NCBI GenBank assembly: GCA_037953625.1
Contig: CM075651.1
Location: forward strand, 103,851,001-103,915,000
Length of the DNA stretch: 64,000 nucleotides
Origin: Crotalaria pallida
Taxonomy: Eukaryota > Streptophyta > Magnoliopsida > Fabales > Fabaceae
Reading direction: 5' to 3'
This document shows positions 23,278 through 34,634 of this stretch, piece by piece. The notes beneath the pieces are model-generated. The model saw only the letters and a list, made by a program, of their open reading frames with translations. It did no database searches and was not told the DNA's origin. Every line of letters starts with the position of its first letter. The first letter of the stretch is position 1. The position numbers were made by a program, and so were the translations under genes.

Positions 23278-24617
23278 TTAGAATGATCCTAAACATTGCA
23301 TGGTACCCCAAGGGACGTAGAGGGTGTAGCATGAGTCCTTGGAGGTTCTAACAAGTGTAGAATGGTTAAGAAAGTATTCTAAAGGCTTAGAATGTTCTAG
23401 GAATGTATATTTGTACTTATAATAACCATTAGAATGATCCTAAACATTGCATGGTACCCCAAGGGACGTAGAGGGTGTAGCATGAGTCCTTGGAGATTCT
23501 AACAAGTGTAGAATGGTTAAGAGAGTATTCTAAAGGCCTAGAATGGTCTAGGAATGTGTATTAGGACTTATAAGAACCATTAGAATGATCGTAAACAATG
23601 CTTGAGTCCCCAAGGGACGTAGAGGGTGAAGCATGAGTCCTTGGAGGTTCTAACACGTGTAGAAAGGTTAAGAAAGTATTCTAAAGGCTAAGAATGGTCT
23701 AGGAATGTGTATTAGGACTTATAATAACCATTAGAATGATCCTAAACATTGCATGGTACCCCAAGGGACGTAGAGGGTGTAGCATGAGTCCTTGGAGATT
23801 CTAACAAGTGTAGAATGGTTAAGAGAGTATTCTAAAGGCTTAGAATGGTCTAGGAATGTGTATTAGGACTTATAAGAACCATTAGAATTATCCTAAACAA
23901 TGCTTGAGTCCCCAAGGGATGTAGAGGGTCTAGCATGAGTCCTTGGAGGTTTTAACAAGTGTAGAATGGTTAAGAGAGTATTCTAAAGGCTTAGAATGGT
24001 CTAGGAATGTGTATTAGGACTTATAAGAACCATTAGAATGATCCTAAACAATGCTTGAGTCCCCAAGGGACGTAGAGGGTCTAGCATGAGTCCTTGGATG
24101 TTCTAACAAGTGTAGAATGGTTAAGAGAGTATTCTAAAGGCTTAGAATGGTCTAGGAATGTGTATTAGGACCTATAAGAACAATTAGAAAGATCCTAAAC
24201 TATGCTTGAGTCCCCAAGGGACGTAGAGAGTGTAGCATGAGTCCTTGGAGGTTCTAACAAGTGTAGAATGGTAAAGAAAGTATTCTAAAGGCTTAGAATG
24301 TTCTAGGAAAGTGTATTTGTACTTATAATAACCATTAAAATGATCCTAAACATTGCATGGTACCCCAAGGGACGTAGAGGGTGTAGCATGAGTCCGTGGA
24401 GGTTCTAACAAGTGTAGAATGGTTAAAATAGTATTCTAAAGGTGTAGAATGGTCTAGGAATGTGTATTAGGACCTATAAGAACAATTAGAAAGATCCTAA
24501 ACAATGCTTGAGTCCCCAAGGGACGTAGAGGGTGTAGCATGAGTCCTTGGAGGTTCTAGCAAGTGTAGAATGGTTAAGAAAGTATTCTAAAGGCTTAGAA
24601 TGTTCTAGGAATGTGTA

Positions 24618-24655
24618 TTTGTACTTATAAAAACCATTTGTACTTATAATAACCA
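24618..24655 (+). repeat. 19-bp duplication, AAAAACCA variant
   Basis: 5,680 bp after 18938. Confidence 0.92.
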
Positions 24656-26296
24656 TTAGAATGATCCTAAACATTGCATGGTACCCCAAGGGACGTAGAG
24701 GGTGTAGCATGAGTCCTTGGAGGTTCTAACAAGTGTAGAATGGTTAAGAAAGTATTCTAAAGGCTTAGAATGTTCTAGGAATGTGTATTTGTACTTATAA
24801 TAACCATTAGAATGATCCTAAACATTGCATGGTACCCCAAGGGACGTAGAGGGTGTAGCATGAGTCCTTGGAGATTCTAACAAGTGTAGAATGGTTAAGA
24901 GAGTATTCTAAAGGCTTAGAATGGTCTAGGAATGTGTATTAGGACCTATAAGAACAATTAGAAAGATCCTAAACAATGCTTGAGTCCCCAAGGGACGTAG
25001 AGGGTGTAGCATGAGTCCTTGGAGGTTCTAACAAGTGTAGAATGGTTAAGAAAGTATTCTAAAGGCTTAGCATGTTCTAGGAAAGTGTATTTGTACTTAT
25101 AATAACCATTAAAATGATCCTAAACATTGCATGGTACCCCAAGGGACGTAGAGGGTGTAGCATGAGTCCGTGGAGGTTCTAACAAGTGTAGAATGGTTAA
25201 AATAGTATTCTAAAGGTGTAGAATGGTCTAGGAATGTGTATTAGGACCTATAAGAACAATTAGAAAGATCCTAAACAATGCTTGAGTCCCCAAGGGATGT
25301 AGAGGGTCTAGCATGAGTCCTTGGAGGTTTTAACAAGTGTAGAATGGTTAAGAGAGTATTCTAAAGGCTTAGAATGGTCTAGGAATGTGTATTAGGACTT
25401 ATAAGAACCATTAGAATGATCCTAAACAATGCTTGAGTCCCCAAGGGACGTAGAGGGTCTAGCATGAGTCCTTGGATGTTCTAACAAGTGTAGAATGGTT
25501 AAGAGAGTATTCTAAAGGCTTAGAATGGTCTAGGAATGTGTATTAGGACCTATAAGAACAATTAGAAAGATCCTAAACAATGCTTGAGTCCCCAAGGGAC
25601 GTAGAGGGTGTAGCATGAGTCCTTGGAGGTTCTAACAAGTGTAGAATGGTTAAGAAAGTATTCTAAAGGCTTAGAATGTTCTAGGAATGTGTATTTGTAC
25701 TTATAATAACCATTAGAATGATCCTAAACATTGCATGGTACCCCAAGGGACGTAGAGGGTGTAGCATGAGTCCTTGGAGATTCTAACAAGTGTAGAATGG
25801 TTAAGAGAGTATTCTAAAGGCTTAGAATGGTCTAGGAATGTGTATTAGGACCTATAAGAACAATTAGAAAGATCCTAAACAATGCTTGAGTCCCCAAGGG
25901 ACGTAGAGGGTGTAGCATGAGTCCTTGGAGGTTCTAACAAGTGTAGAATGGTTAAGAAAGTATTCTAAAGGCTTAGAATGTTCTAGGAAAGTGTATTTGT
26001 ACTTATAATAACCATTAAAATGATCCTAAACATTGCATGGTACCCCAAGGGACGTAGAGGGTGTAGCATGAGTCCGTGGAGGTTCTAACAAGTGTGGAAT
26101 GGTTAAAATAGTATTCTAAAGGTGTAGAATGGTCTAGGAATGTGTATTAGGACCTATAAGAACAATTAGAAAGATCCTAAACAATGCTTGAGTCCCCAAG
26201 GGACGTAGAGGGTGTAGCATGAGTCCTTGGAGGTTCTAACAAGTGTAGAATGGTTAAGAAAGTATTCTAAAGGCTTAGAATGTTTAGGAATGTGTA

Positions 26297-26334
26297 TTTG
26301 TACTTATAATAACCATTTGTACTTATAATAACCA
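26297..26334 (+). repeat. 19-bp duplication, first of a pair
   Basis: 3,227 bp after 23070. Confidence 0.92.
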
Positions 26335-26466
26335 TTAGAATGATCCTAAACATTGCATGGTACCCCAAGGGACGTAGAGGGTGTAGCATGAGTCCTTAGA
26401 GGTTCTAACAAGTGTAGAATGGTTAAGAAAGTATTCTAAAGGCTTAGAATGTTCTAGGAATGTGTA

Positions 26467-26504
26467 TTTGTACTTATAATAACCATTTGTACTTATAATA
26501 ATCA
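26467..26504 (+). repeat. 19-bp duplication, second of a pair
   Basis: Second half followed by a private change (AATAATCATTAG). Upstream reads GGCTTAGAATGTTC, as in copy 1. Confidence 0.92.
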
Positions 26505-28146
26505 TTAGAATGATCCTAAACATTGCATGGTACCCCAAGGGACGTAGAGGGTGTAGCATGAGTCCTTGGAGGTTCTAACAAGTGTAGAATGGTTAAGAAA
26601 GTATTCTAAAGGCTTAGAATGTTCTAGGAATCTATATTTGTACTTATAATAACCATTAGAATGATCCTAAACATTGCATGGTACCCCAAGGGACGTAGAG
26701 GGTGTAGCATGAGTCCTTGGAGATTCTAACAAGTGTAGAATGGTTAAGAGAGTATTCTAAAGGCCTAGAATGGTCTAGGAATGTGTATTAGGACTTATAA
26801 GAACCATTAGAATGATCGTAAACAATGCTTGAGTCCCCAAGGGACGTAGAGGGTGAAGCATGAGTCCTTGGAGGTTCTAACACGTGTAGAAAGGTTAAGA
26901 AAGTATTCTAAAGGCTAAGAATGGTCTAGGAATGTGTATTAGGACTTATAATAACCATTAGAATGATCCTAAACATTGCATGGTACCCCAAGGGACGTAG
27001 CGGGTGTAGCATGAGTCCTTGGAGGTTCTAACAAGTGTAGAATAGTTAAGAGAGTATTCTAAAGGCTTAGAATGGTCTAGGAATGTGTATTAGGACTTAT
27101 AAGAACCATTAGAATGATCCTAAACAATGCTTGAGTCCCCAAGGGACGTAGAGGGTCTAGCATGAGTCCTTGGAGGTTCTAACAAGTGTAGAATGGTTAA
27201 GAGAGTATTCTAAAGACTTAGAATGGTCTAGGAATGTGTATTTGTACTTATAATAACCATTAGAATGATCCTAAACATTGCATGGTACCCCAAGGGACGT
27301 AGAGGGTGTAGCATGAGTCCTTGGAGATTCTAACAAGTGTAGAATGGTTAAGAGAGTATTCTAAAGGCTTAGAATGGTCTAGGAATGTGTATTAGGACTT
27401 ATAAGAACCATTAGAATTATCCTAAACAATGCTTGAGTCCCCAAGGGATGTAGAGGGTCTAGCATGAGTCCTTGGAGGTTTTAACAAGTGTAGAATGGTT
27501 AAGAGAGTATTCTAAAGGCTTAGAATGGTCTAGGAATGTGTATTAGGACTTATAAGAACCATTAGAATGATCCTAAACAATGCTTGAGTCCCCAAGGGAC
27601 GTAGAGGGTCTAGCATGAGTCCTTGGATGTTCTAACAAGTGTAGAATGGTTAAGAGAGTATTCTAAAGGCTTAGAATGGTCTAGGAATGTGTATTAGGAC
27701 CTATAAGAACAATTAGAAAGATCCTAAACAATGCTTGAGTCCCCAAGGGACGTAGAGGGTGTAGCATGAGTCCTTGGAGGTTCTAACAAGTGTAGAATGG
27801 TTAAGAAAGTATTCTAAAGGCTTAGAATGTTCTAGGAAAGTGTATTTGTACTTATAATAACCATTAAAATGATCCTAAACATTGCATGGTACCCCAAGGG
27901 ACGTAGAGGGTGTAGCATGAGTCCGTGGAGGTTCTAACAAGTGTAGAATGGTTAAAATAGTATTCTAAAGGTGTAGAATGGTCTAGGAATGTGTATTAGG
28001 ACCTATAAGAACAATTAGAAAGATCATAAACAATGCTTGAGTCCCCAAGGGACGTAGAGGGTGTAGCATGAGTCCTTGGAGGTTCTAACAAGTGTAGAAT
28101 GGTTAAGAAAGTATTCTAAAGGCTTAGAATGTTCTAGGAATGTGTA

Positions 28147-28184
28147 TTTGTACTTATAAAAACCATTTGTACTTATAATAACCA
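28147..28184 (+). repeat. 19-bp duplication, AAAAACCA variant
   Basis: Followed by a private ACCAATAGAATG. It lies 302 bp later than expected from HOR copies 1 and 2. Confidence 0.92.
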
Positions 28185-29977
28185 ATAGAATGATCCTAAA
28201 CATTGCATGGTACCCCAAGGGACGTAGAGGGTGTAGCATGAGTCCTTGGAGGTTCTAACAAGTGTAGAATGGTTAAGAAAGTATTCTAAAGGCTTAGAAT
28301 GTTCTAGGAATGTGTATTTGTACTTATAATAACCATTAGAATGATCCTAAACATTGCATGGTACCCCAAGGGACGTAGAGGGTGTAGCATGAGTCCTTGG
28401 AGATTCTAACAAGTGTAGAATGGTTAAGAGAGTATTCTAAAGGCTTAGAATGGTCTAGGAATGTGTATTAGGACCTATAAGAACAATTAGAAAGATCCTA
28501 AACAATGCTTGAGTCCCCAAGGGACGTAGAGGGTGTAGCATGAGTCCTTGGAGGTTCTAACAAGTGTAGAATGGTTAAGAAAGTATTCTAAAGGCTTAGA
28601 ATGTTCTAGGAAAGTGTATTTGTACTTATAATAACCATTAAAATGATCCTAAACATTGCATGGTACCCCAAGGGACGTAGAGGGTGTAGCATGAGTCCGT
28701 GGAGGTTCTAACAAGTGTAGAATGGTTAAAATAGTATTCTAAAGGTGTAGAATGGTCTAGGAATGTGTATTAGGACCTATAAGAACAATTAGAAAGATCC
28801 TAAACAATGCTTGAGTCCCCAAGGGATGTAGAGGGTCTAGCATGAGTCCTTGGAGGTTTTAACAAGTGTAGAATGGTTAAGAGAGTATTCTAAAGGCTTA
28901 GAATGGTCTAGGAATGTGTATTAGGACTTATAAGAACCATTAGAATGATCCTAAACAATGCTTGAGTCCCCAAGGGACGTAGAGGGTCTAGCATGAGTCC
29001 TTGGATGTTCTAACAAGTGTAGAATGGTTAAGAGAGTATTCTAAAGGCTTAGAATGGTCTAGGAATGTGTATTAGGACCTATAAGAACAATTAGAAAGAT
29101 CCTAAACAATGCTTGAGTCCCCAAGGGACGTAGAGGGTGTAGCATGAGTCCTTGGAGGTTCTAACAAGTGTAGAATGGTTAAAATAGTATTCTAAAGGTG
29201 TAGAATGGTCTAGGAATGTGTATTAGGACCTATAAGAACAATTAGAAAGATCCTAAACAATGCTTGAGTCCCCAAGGGATGTAGAGGGTCTAGCATGAGT
29301 CCTTGGAGGTTTTAACAAGTGTAGAATGGTTAAGAGAGTATTCTAAAGGCTTAGAATGGTCTAGGAATGTGTATTAGGACTTATAAGAACCATTAGAATG
29401 ATCCTAAACAATGCTTGAGTCCCCAAGGGACGTAGAGGGTCTAGCATGAGTCCTTGGATGTTCTAACAAGTGTAGAATGGTTAAGAGAGTATTCTAAAGG
29501 CTTAGAATGGTCTAGGAATGTGTATTAGGACCTATAAGAACAATTAGAAAGATCCTAAACAATGCTTGAGTCCCCAAGGGACGTAGAGGGTGTAGCATGA
29601 GTGCTTGGAGGTTCTAACAAGTGTAGAATGGTTAAGAAAGTATTCTAAAGGCTTAGAATGTTCTAGGAAAGTGTATTTGTACTTATAATAACCATTAAAA
29701 TGATCCTAAACATTGCATGGTACCCCAAGGGACGTAGAGGGTGTAGCATGAGTCCGTGGAGGTTCTAACAAGTGTAGAATGGTTAAAATAGTATTCTAAA
29801 GGTGTAGAATGGTCTAGGAATGTGTATTAGGTCCTATAAGAACAATTAGAAAGATCCTAAACAATGCTTGAGTCCCCAAGGGACGTAGAGGGTGTAGCAT
29901 GAGTCCTTGGAGGTTCTAACAAGTGTAGAATGGTTAAGAAAGTATTCTAAAGGCTTAGAATGTTCTAGGAATGTGTA

Positions 29978-30015
29978 TTTGTACTTATAAAAACCATTTG
30001 TACTTATAATAACCA
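29978..30015 (+). repeat. 19-bp duplication, AAAAACCA variant
   Basis: 1,831 bp after 28147; last of this lineage. Confidence 0.92.
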
Positions 30016-31203
30016 TTAGAATGATCCTAAACATTGCATGGTACCCCAAGGGACGTAGAGGGTGTAGCATGAGTCCTTGGAGGTTCTAACAAGTGTAGAA
30101 TGGTTAAGAAAGTATTCTAAAGGCTTAGAATGTTCTAGGAATGTGTATTTGTACTTATAATAACCATTAGAATGATCCTAAACATTGCATGGTACCCCAA
30201 GGGACGTAGAGGGTGTAGCATGAGTCCTTGGAGATTCTAACAAGTGTAGAATGGTTAAGAGAGTATTCTAAAGGCTTAGAATGGTCTAGGAATGTGTATT
30301 AGGACTTATAAGAACCATTAGAAAGATCCTAAACAATGCTTGAGTCCCCAAGGGACGTAGATGGTCTAGCATGAGTCCTTGGAGGTTCTAACAAGTGTAG
30401 AATGGTTAAGAGAGTATTCTAAAGCTTAGAATGGTCTAGGAATGTGTATTAGGACCTATAAGAACAATTACAAAGATCCTAAACAATGCTTGAGTCCCCA
30501 AGGGACGTAGAGGGTGTAGCATGAGTCCTTGGAGGTTCTAACAAGTGTAGAATGGTTAAGAAAGTATTCTAAAGGCTTAGAATGTTCTGGGAATGTGTAT
30601 TTGTACTTTTAATAACCATTAGAATGATCCTAAACATTGCATGGTACCCCAAGGGACGTAGAGGGTGTAGCATGAGTCCTTGGAGATTCTAACAAGTGTA
30701 GAATGGTTAAGAGAGTATTCTAAAGGCTTAGAATGGTCTAGGAATGTGTATTAGGACTTATAAGAACCATTAGAATGATCCTAAACAATGCTTGAGTCCC
30801 CAAGGGTCGTAGAGGGTGTAGCATGAGTCCTTGGAGGTTCTAACACGTGTAGAAAGGATAAGAAAGTATAATAAAGGCTTAGAATGTTCTAGGAATGTGT
30901 ATTTGTACTTATAATAACCATTAGAATGATCCTAAACATTGCATGGTACCCCAAGGGACGTAGAGGGTGTAGCATGAGTCCGTGGAGGTTCTAACAAGTG
31001 TAGAATGGTTAAGATAGTATTCTAAAGGTGTGGAATGGTCTAGGAATGTGTATTAGGACCTATAAGAACAATTAGAAAGATCCTAAACAATGCTTGAGTC
31101 CCCAAGGGACGTAGAGGGTGTAGCATGAGTCCTTGGAGGTTCTAACAAGTGTAGAATGGTTAAGAAAGTATTCTAAAGGCTTAGAATGTTCTAGGAATGT
31201 GTA

Positions 31204-31241
31204 TTTGTACTTATAATAACCATTTGTACTTATAATAACCA
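31204..31241 (+). repeat. 19-bp duplication
   Basis: Plain form followed by GATCCTAAAC. It comes after a unit with AAAGGTGTGGAATGG. Confidence 0.92.
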
Positions 31242-31424
31242 TTAGAATGATCCTAAACATTGCATGGTACCCCAAGGGACGTAGAGGGTGTAGCATGAGT
31301 CCTTGGAGATTCTAACAAGTGTAGAATGGTTAAGAGAGTATTCTAAAGGCTTAGAATGGTCTAGGAATGTGTATTATGACTTATAAGAACCATTAGAAAG
31401 ATCCTAAACAATGCTTGAGTCCCC

Positions 31425-31953
31425 AAGGGATGTAGAGGGTCTAGCATGAGTCCTTGGAGGTTCTAACAAGTGTAGAATGGTTAAGAGAGTATTCTAAAGG
31501 CTAAGAATGGTCTAGGAATGTGTATTAGGACTTAAAATAACCATTAGAATGATCCTAAACATTGCAAGGTACCCCAAGGGACGTAGAGGGTGTAGCATGA
31601 GTCCTTGGAGTTTCTAACAAGTGTAGAATAGTTAAGAGAGTATTCTAAAGGCTTAGAATGGTCTAGGAATGTGTACTAGGACTTATAAGAACCATTAGAA
31701 TGATCCTAAACAATGCTTGAGTCCCCAAGGGTCGTAGAGGGTGTAGCATGAGTCCTTGGAGGTTCTAACACGTGTAGAAAGGATAAGAAAGTATAATAAA
31801 GGCTTAGAATGTTCTAGGAATGTGTATTTGTACTTATAATAACCATTAGAATGATCCTAACAAGTGTAGAATGGTTAAGAAAGTATTCTAAAGGCTTAGA
31901 ATGGTCTAGGAATGTGTATTAGGACTTATAATAACCATTAGAATGATCCTAAA
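31425..31953 (+). repeat. 1,451-bp repeat, copy 1
   Basis: Carries ACTTAAAATAACC (31,531), TTGCAAGGTACC, GTGTACTAGG and the 92-bp monomer. All recur 1,451 bp downstream (9 x 151 + 92). Confidence 0.83.
31819..31910 (+). repeat. Truncated 92-bp monomer
   Basis: GATCCTAACAAGTGTAG joins the first third of the unit to the last third. Exactly 59 bp are missing between two CTA-A sites (GATCCTAAAC and GGTTCTAACAAG), which points to deletion by slippage or end joining at microhomology. Confidence 0.9.
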
Positions 31954-32875
31954 CATTGCATGGTACCCCAAGGGACGTAGAGGGTGTAGCATGAGTCCTT
32001 GGAGATTCTAACAAGTGTAGAATGGTTAAGAGAGTATTCTAAAGGCTTAGAATGGTCTAGGAATGTGTATTAGGACCTATAAGAACAATTAGAAAGATCC
32101 TAAACAATGCTTGAGTCCCCAAGGGACGTAGAGGGTGTAGCATGAGTCCTTGGAGGTTCTAACAAGTGTAGAATGGTTAAGAAAGTATTCTAAAGGCTTA
32201 GAATGTTCTAGGAAAGTGTATTTGTACTTATAATAACCATTAAAATGATCCTAAACATTGCATGGTACCCCAAGGGACGTAGAGGGTGTAGCATGAGTCC
32301 GTGGAGGTTCTAACAAGTGTAGAATGGTTAAAATAGTATTCTAAAGGTGTAGAATGGTCTAGGAATGTGTATTAGGACCTATAAGAACAATTAGAAAGAT
32401 CCTAAACAATGCTTGAGTCCCCAAGGGATGTAGAGGGTCTAGCATGAGTCCTTGGAGGTTTTAACAAGTGTAGAATGGTTAAGAGAGTATTCTAAAGGCT
32501 TAGAATGGTCTAGGAATGTGTATTAGGACTTATAAGAACAATTAGAAAGATCCTAAACAATGCTTGAGTCCCCAAGGGACGTAGAGGGTGTAGCATGAGT
32601 CCTTGGAGGTTCTAACAAGTGTAGAATGGTTAAGAAAGTATTCTAAAGGCTTAGAATGTTCTAGGAAAGTGTATTTGTACTTATAATAACCATTAAAATG
32701 ATCCTAAACATTGCATGGTACCCCAAGGGACGTAGAGGGTGTAGCATGAGTCCGTGGAGGTTCTAACAAGTGTAGAATGGTTAAAATAGTATTCTAAAGG
32801 TGTAGAATGGTCTAGGAATGTGTATTAGGACCTATAAGAACAATTAGAATGATCCTAAACAATGCTTGAGTCCCC

Positions 32876-33404
32876 AAGGGATGTAGAGGGTCTAGCATGA
32901 GTCCTTGGAGGTTCTAACAAGTGTAGAATGGTTAAGAGAGTATTCTAAAGGCTAAGAATGGTCTAGGAATGTGTATTAGGACTTAAAATAACCATTAGAA
33001 TGATCCTAAACATTGCAAGGTACCCCAAGGGACGTAGAGGGTGTAGCATGAGTCCTTGGAGTTTCTAACAAGTGTAGAATAGTTAAGAGAGTATTCTAAA
33101 GGCTTAGAATGGTCTAGGAATGTGTACTAGGACTTATAAGAACCATTAGAATGATCCTAAACAATGCTTGAGTCCCCAAGGGTCGTAGAGGGTGTAGCAT
33201 GAGTCCTTGGAGGTTCTAACACGTGTAGAAAAGATAAGAAAGTATAATAAAGGCTTAGAATGTTCTAGGAATGTGTATTTGTACTTATAATAACCATTAG
33301 AATGATCCTAACAAGTGTAGAATGGTTAAGAAAGTATTCTAAAGGCTTAGAATGGTCTAGGAATGTGTATTAGGACTTATAATAACCATTAGAATGATCC
33401 TAAA
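32876..33404 (+). repeat. 1,451-bp repeat, copy 2
   Basis: Second copy of the marked segment. It differs at AAAAGATAAG (about 33,231; AAAGGATAAG in copy 1). About 0.9 kb of domain 3-like sequence separates the copies. Confidence 0.83.
33270..33361 (+). repeat. Truncated 92-bp monomer, second copy
   Basis: Identical junction to 31,819-31,910 and exactly 1,451 bp away. The deletion arose once and was then duplicated with its surroundings. Confidence 0.9.
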
Positions 33405-33973
33405 CAATGCTTGAGTCCCCAAGGGACGTAGAGGGTCTAGCATGAGTCCTTGGAGGTTCTAACAAGTGTAGAATGGTTAAGAGTATATTCTAAAGGCTTA
33501 GAATGATCTAGGAATGTGTATTAGGACCTATAAGAACAATTAGAAAGATCCTAAACAATGCTTGAGTCCCCAAGGGATGTAGAGGGTGTAGCATGAGTCC
33601 TTGGAGGTTCTAACAAGTGTAGAATGGTTAAGAAAGTATTCTAAAGGCTTACAATGTTCTAGGAATGTGTATTTGTACTTATAATAACCATTAGAATGAT
33701 CCTAAACATTGCATGGTACCCCAAGGGACGTAGAGGGTGTAGCATGAGTCCGTGGAGGTTCTAACAAGTGTAGAATGGTTAAGATAGTATTCTAAAGGTG
33801 TAGAATGGTCTAGGAATGTGTATTAGGACCTATAAGAACAATTAGAAAGATCCTAAACAATGCTTGAGTCCCCAAGGGACGTAGAGGGTGTAGCATGAGT
33901 CCTTGGAGGTTCTAACAAGTGTAGAATGGTTAAGAAAGTATTCTAAAGGCTTAGAATGTTCTAGGAATGTGTA

Positions 33974-34011
33974 TTTGTACTTATAATAACCATTTGTACT
34001 TATAATAACCA
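33974..34011 (+). repeat. 19-bp duplication, GATGCTAAAC lineage
   Basis: First duplication in the window followed by GATGCTAAAC; all later ones except 37032 have it. Confidence 0.92.
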
Positions 34012-34596
34012 TTAGAATGATGCTAAACATTGCATGGTACCCCAAGGGACGTAGAGGGTGTAGCATAAGTCCTTGGAGATTCTAACAAGTGTAGAATGGT
34101 TAAGAGAGTATTCTAAAGGCTTAGAATGGTCTAGGAATGTGTATTAGGACTTATAAGAACCATTAGAAAGATCCTAAACAATGCTTGAGTCCCCAAGGGA
34201 CGTAGAGGGTCTAGCATGAGTCCTTGGAGGTTCTAACAAGTGTAGAATGGTTAAGAGTATATTCTAAAGGCTTAGAATGATCTAGGAATGTGTATTAGGA
34301 CCTATAAGAACAATTAGAAAGATCCTAAACAATGCTTGAGTCCCCAAGGGATGTAGAGGGTGTAGCATGAGTCCTTGGAGGTTCTAACAAGTGTAGAATG
34401 GTTAAGAAAGTATTCTAAAGGCTTACAATGTTCTAGGAATGTGTATTTGTACTTATAATAACCATTAGAATGATCCTAAACATTGCATAGTACCCCAAGG
34501 GACGTAGAGGGTGTAGCATGAGTCCTTGGAGGTTCTAACAAGTGTAGAATGGTTAAGAAAGTATTCTAAAGGCTTAGAATGTTCTAGGAATGTGTA

Positions 34597-34634
34597 TTTG
34601 TACTTATAATAACCATTTGTACTTATAATAACCA
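34597..34634 (+). repeat. 19-bp duplication, GATGCTAAAC lineage
   Basis: 623 bp after 33974. The preceding unit carries TTGCATAGTACC, which loses the KpnI site. Confidence 0.92.

Larger units (their letters stand above)
22912..26138 (+). repeat. 3,227-bp HOR copy 4
   Basis: Nearly identical to copy 2, shifted by 5,680 bp, including the rare AGTGTGGAATGG (20,412 and 26,092). One private change is GTTCTAGCAAGTG at about 24,555. Confidence 0.83.
22460..26181 (+). repeat. 5,680-bp segmental duplication, copy 2
   Basis: Downstream partner of 16,780-20,501. Its sharing of singleton variants with copy 2 but not copy 1 of the 21-mer indicates a duplication later than HOR formation. Confidence 0.82.
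14005..30290 (+). repeat. Domain 3: 21-mer HOR of 3,227 bp
   Basis: Units of 21 monomers with three 19-bp duplications and one single-base deletion (GAATGTTTAGG): 21 x 151 + 57 - 1 = 3,227. The order is a pair of successive 170-bp units, then a third 170-bp unit 1,378 bp after the second... counted between equivalent points as 1,378 and 1,849. Copies start at 14,005, 17,232, 21,063 (truncated), 22,912 and 26,139 (rearranged). Confidence 0.85.
26139..30290 (+). repeat. Rearranged end of domain 3
   Basis: Starts as a fifth 21-mer copy (26297, 26467). It then diverges after about 26,990 (GACGTAGCGGG) and shows the third 170-bp unit 302 bp later than expected (28147). A 1,831-bp repeat (12 x 151 + 19) links 27.68-28.45 kb to 29.51-30.28 kb. 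Confidence 0.7.

Noticed and set aside
16780..26181. The 5,680-bp duplication and other near-identical HORs as assembly errors
   Set aside because: Collapsed or duplicated repeats are possible in any satellite assembly. But the copies carry private single-base differences (for example GTTCTAGCAAG near 24,555), which argues against simple artificial duplication. Read depth would settle it.
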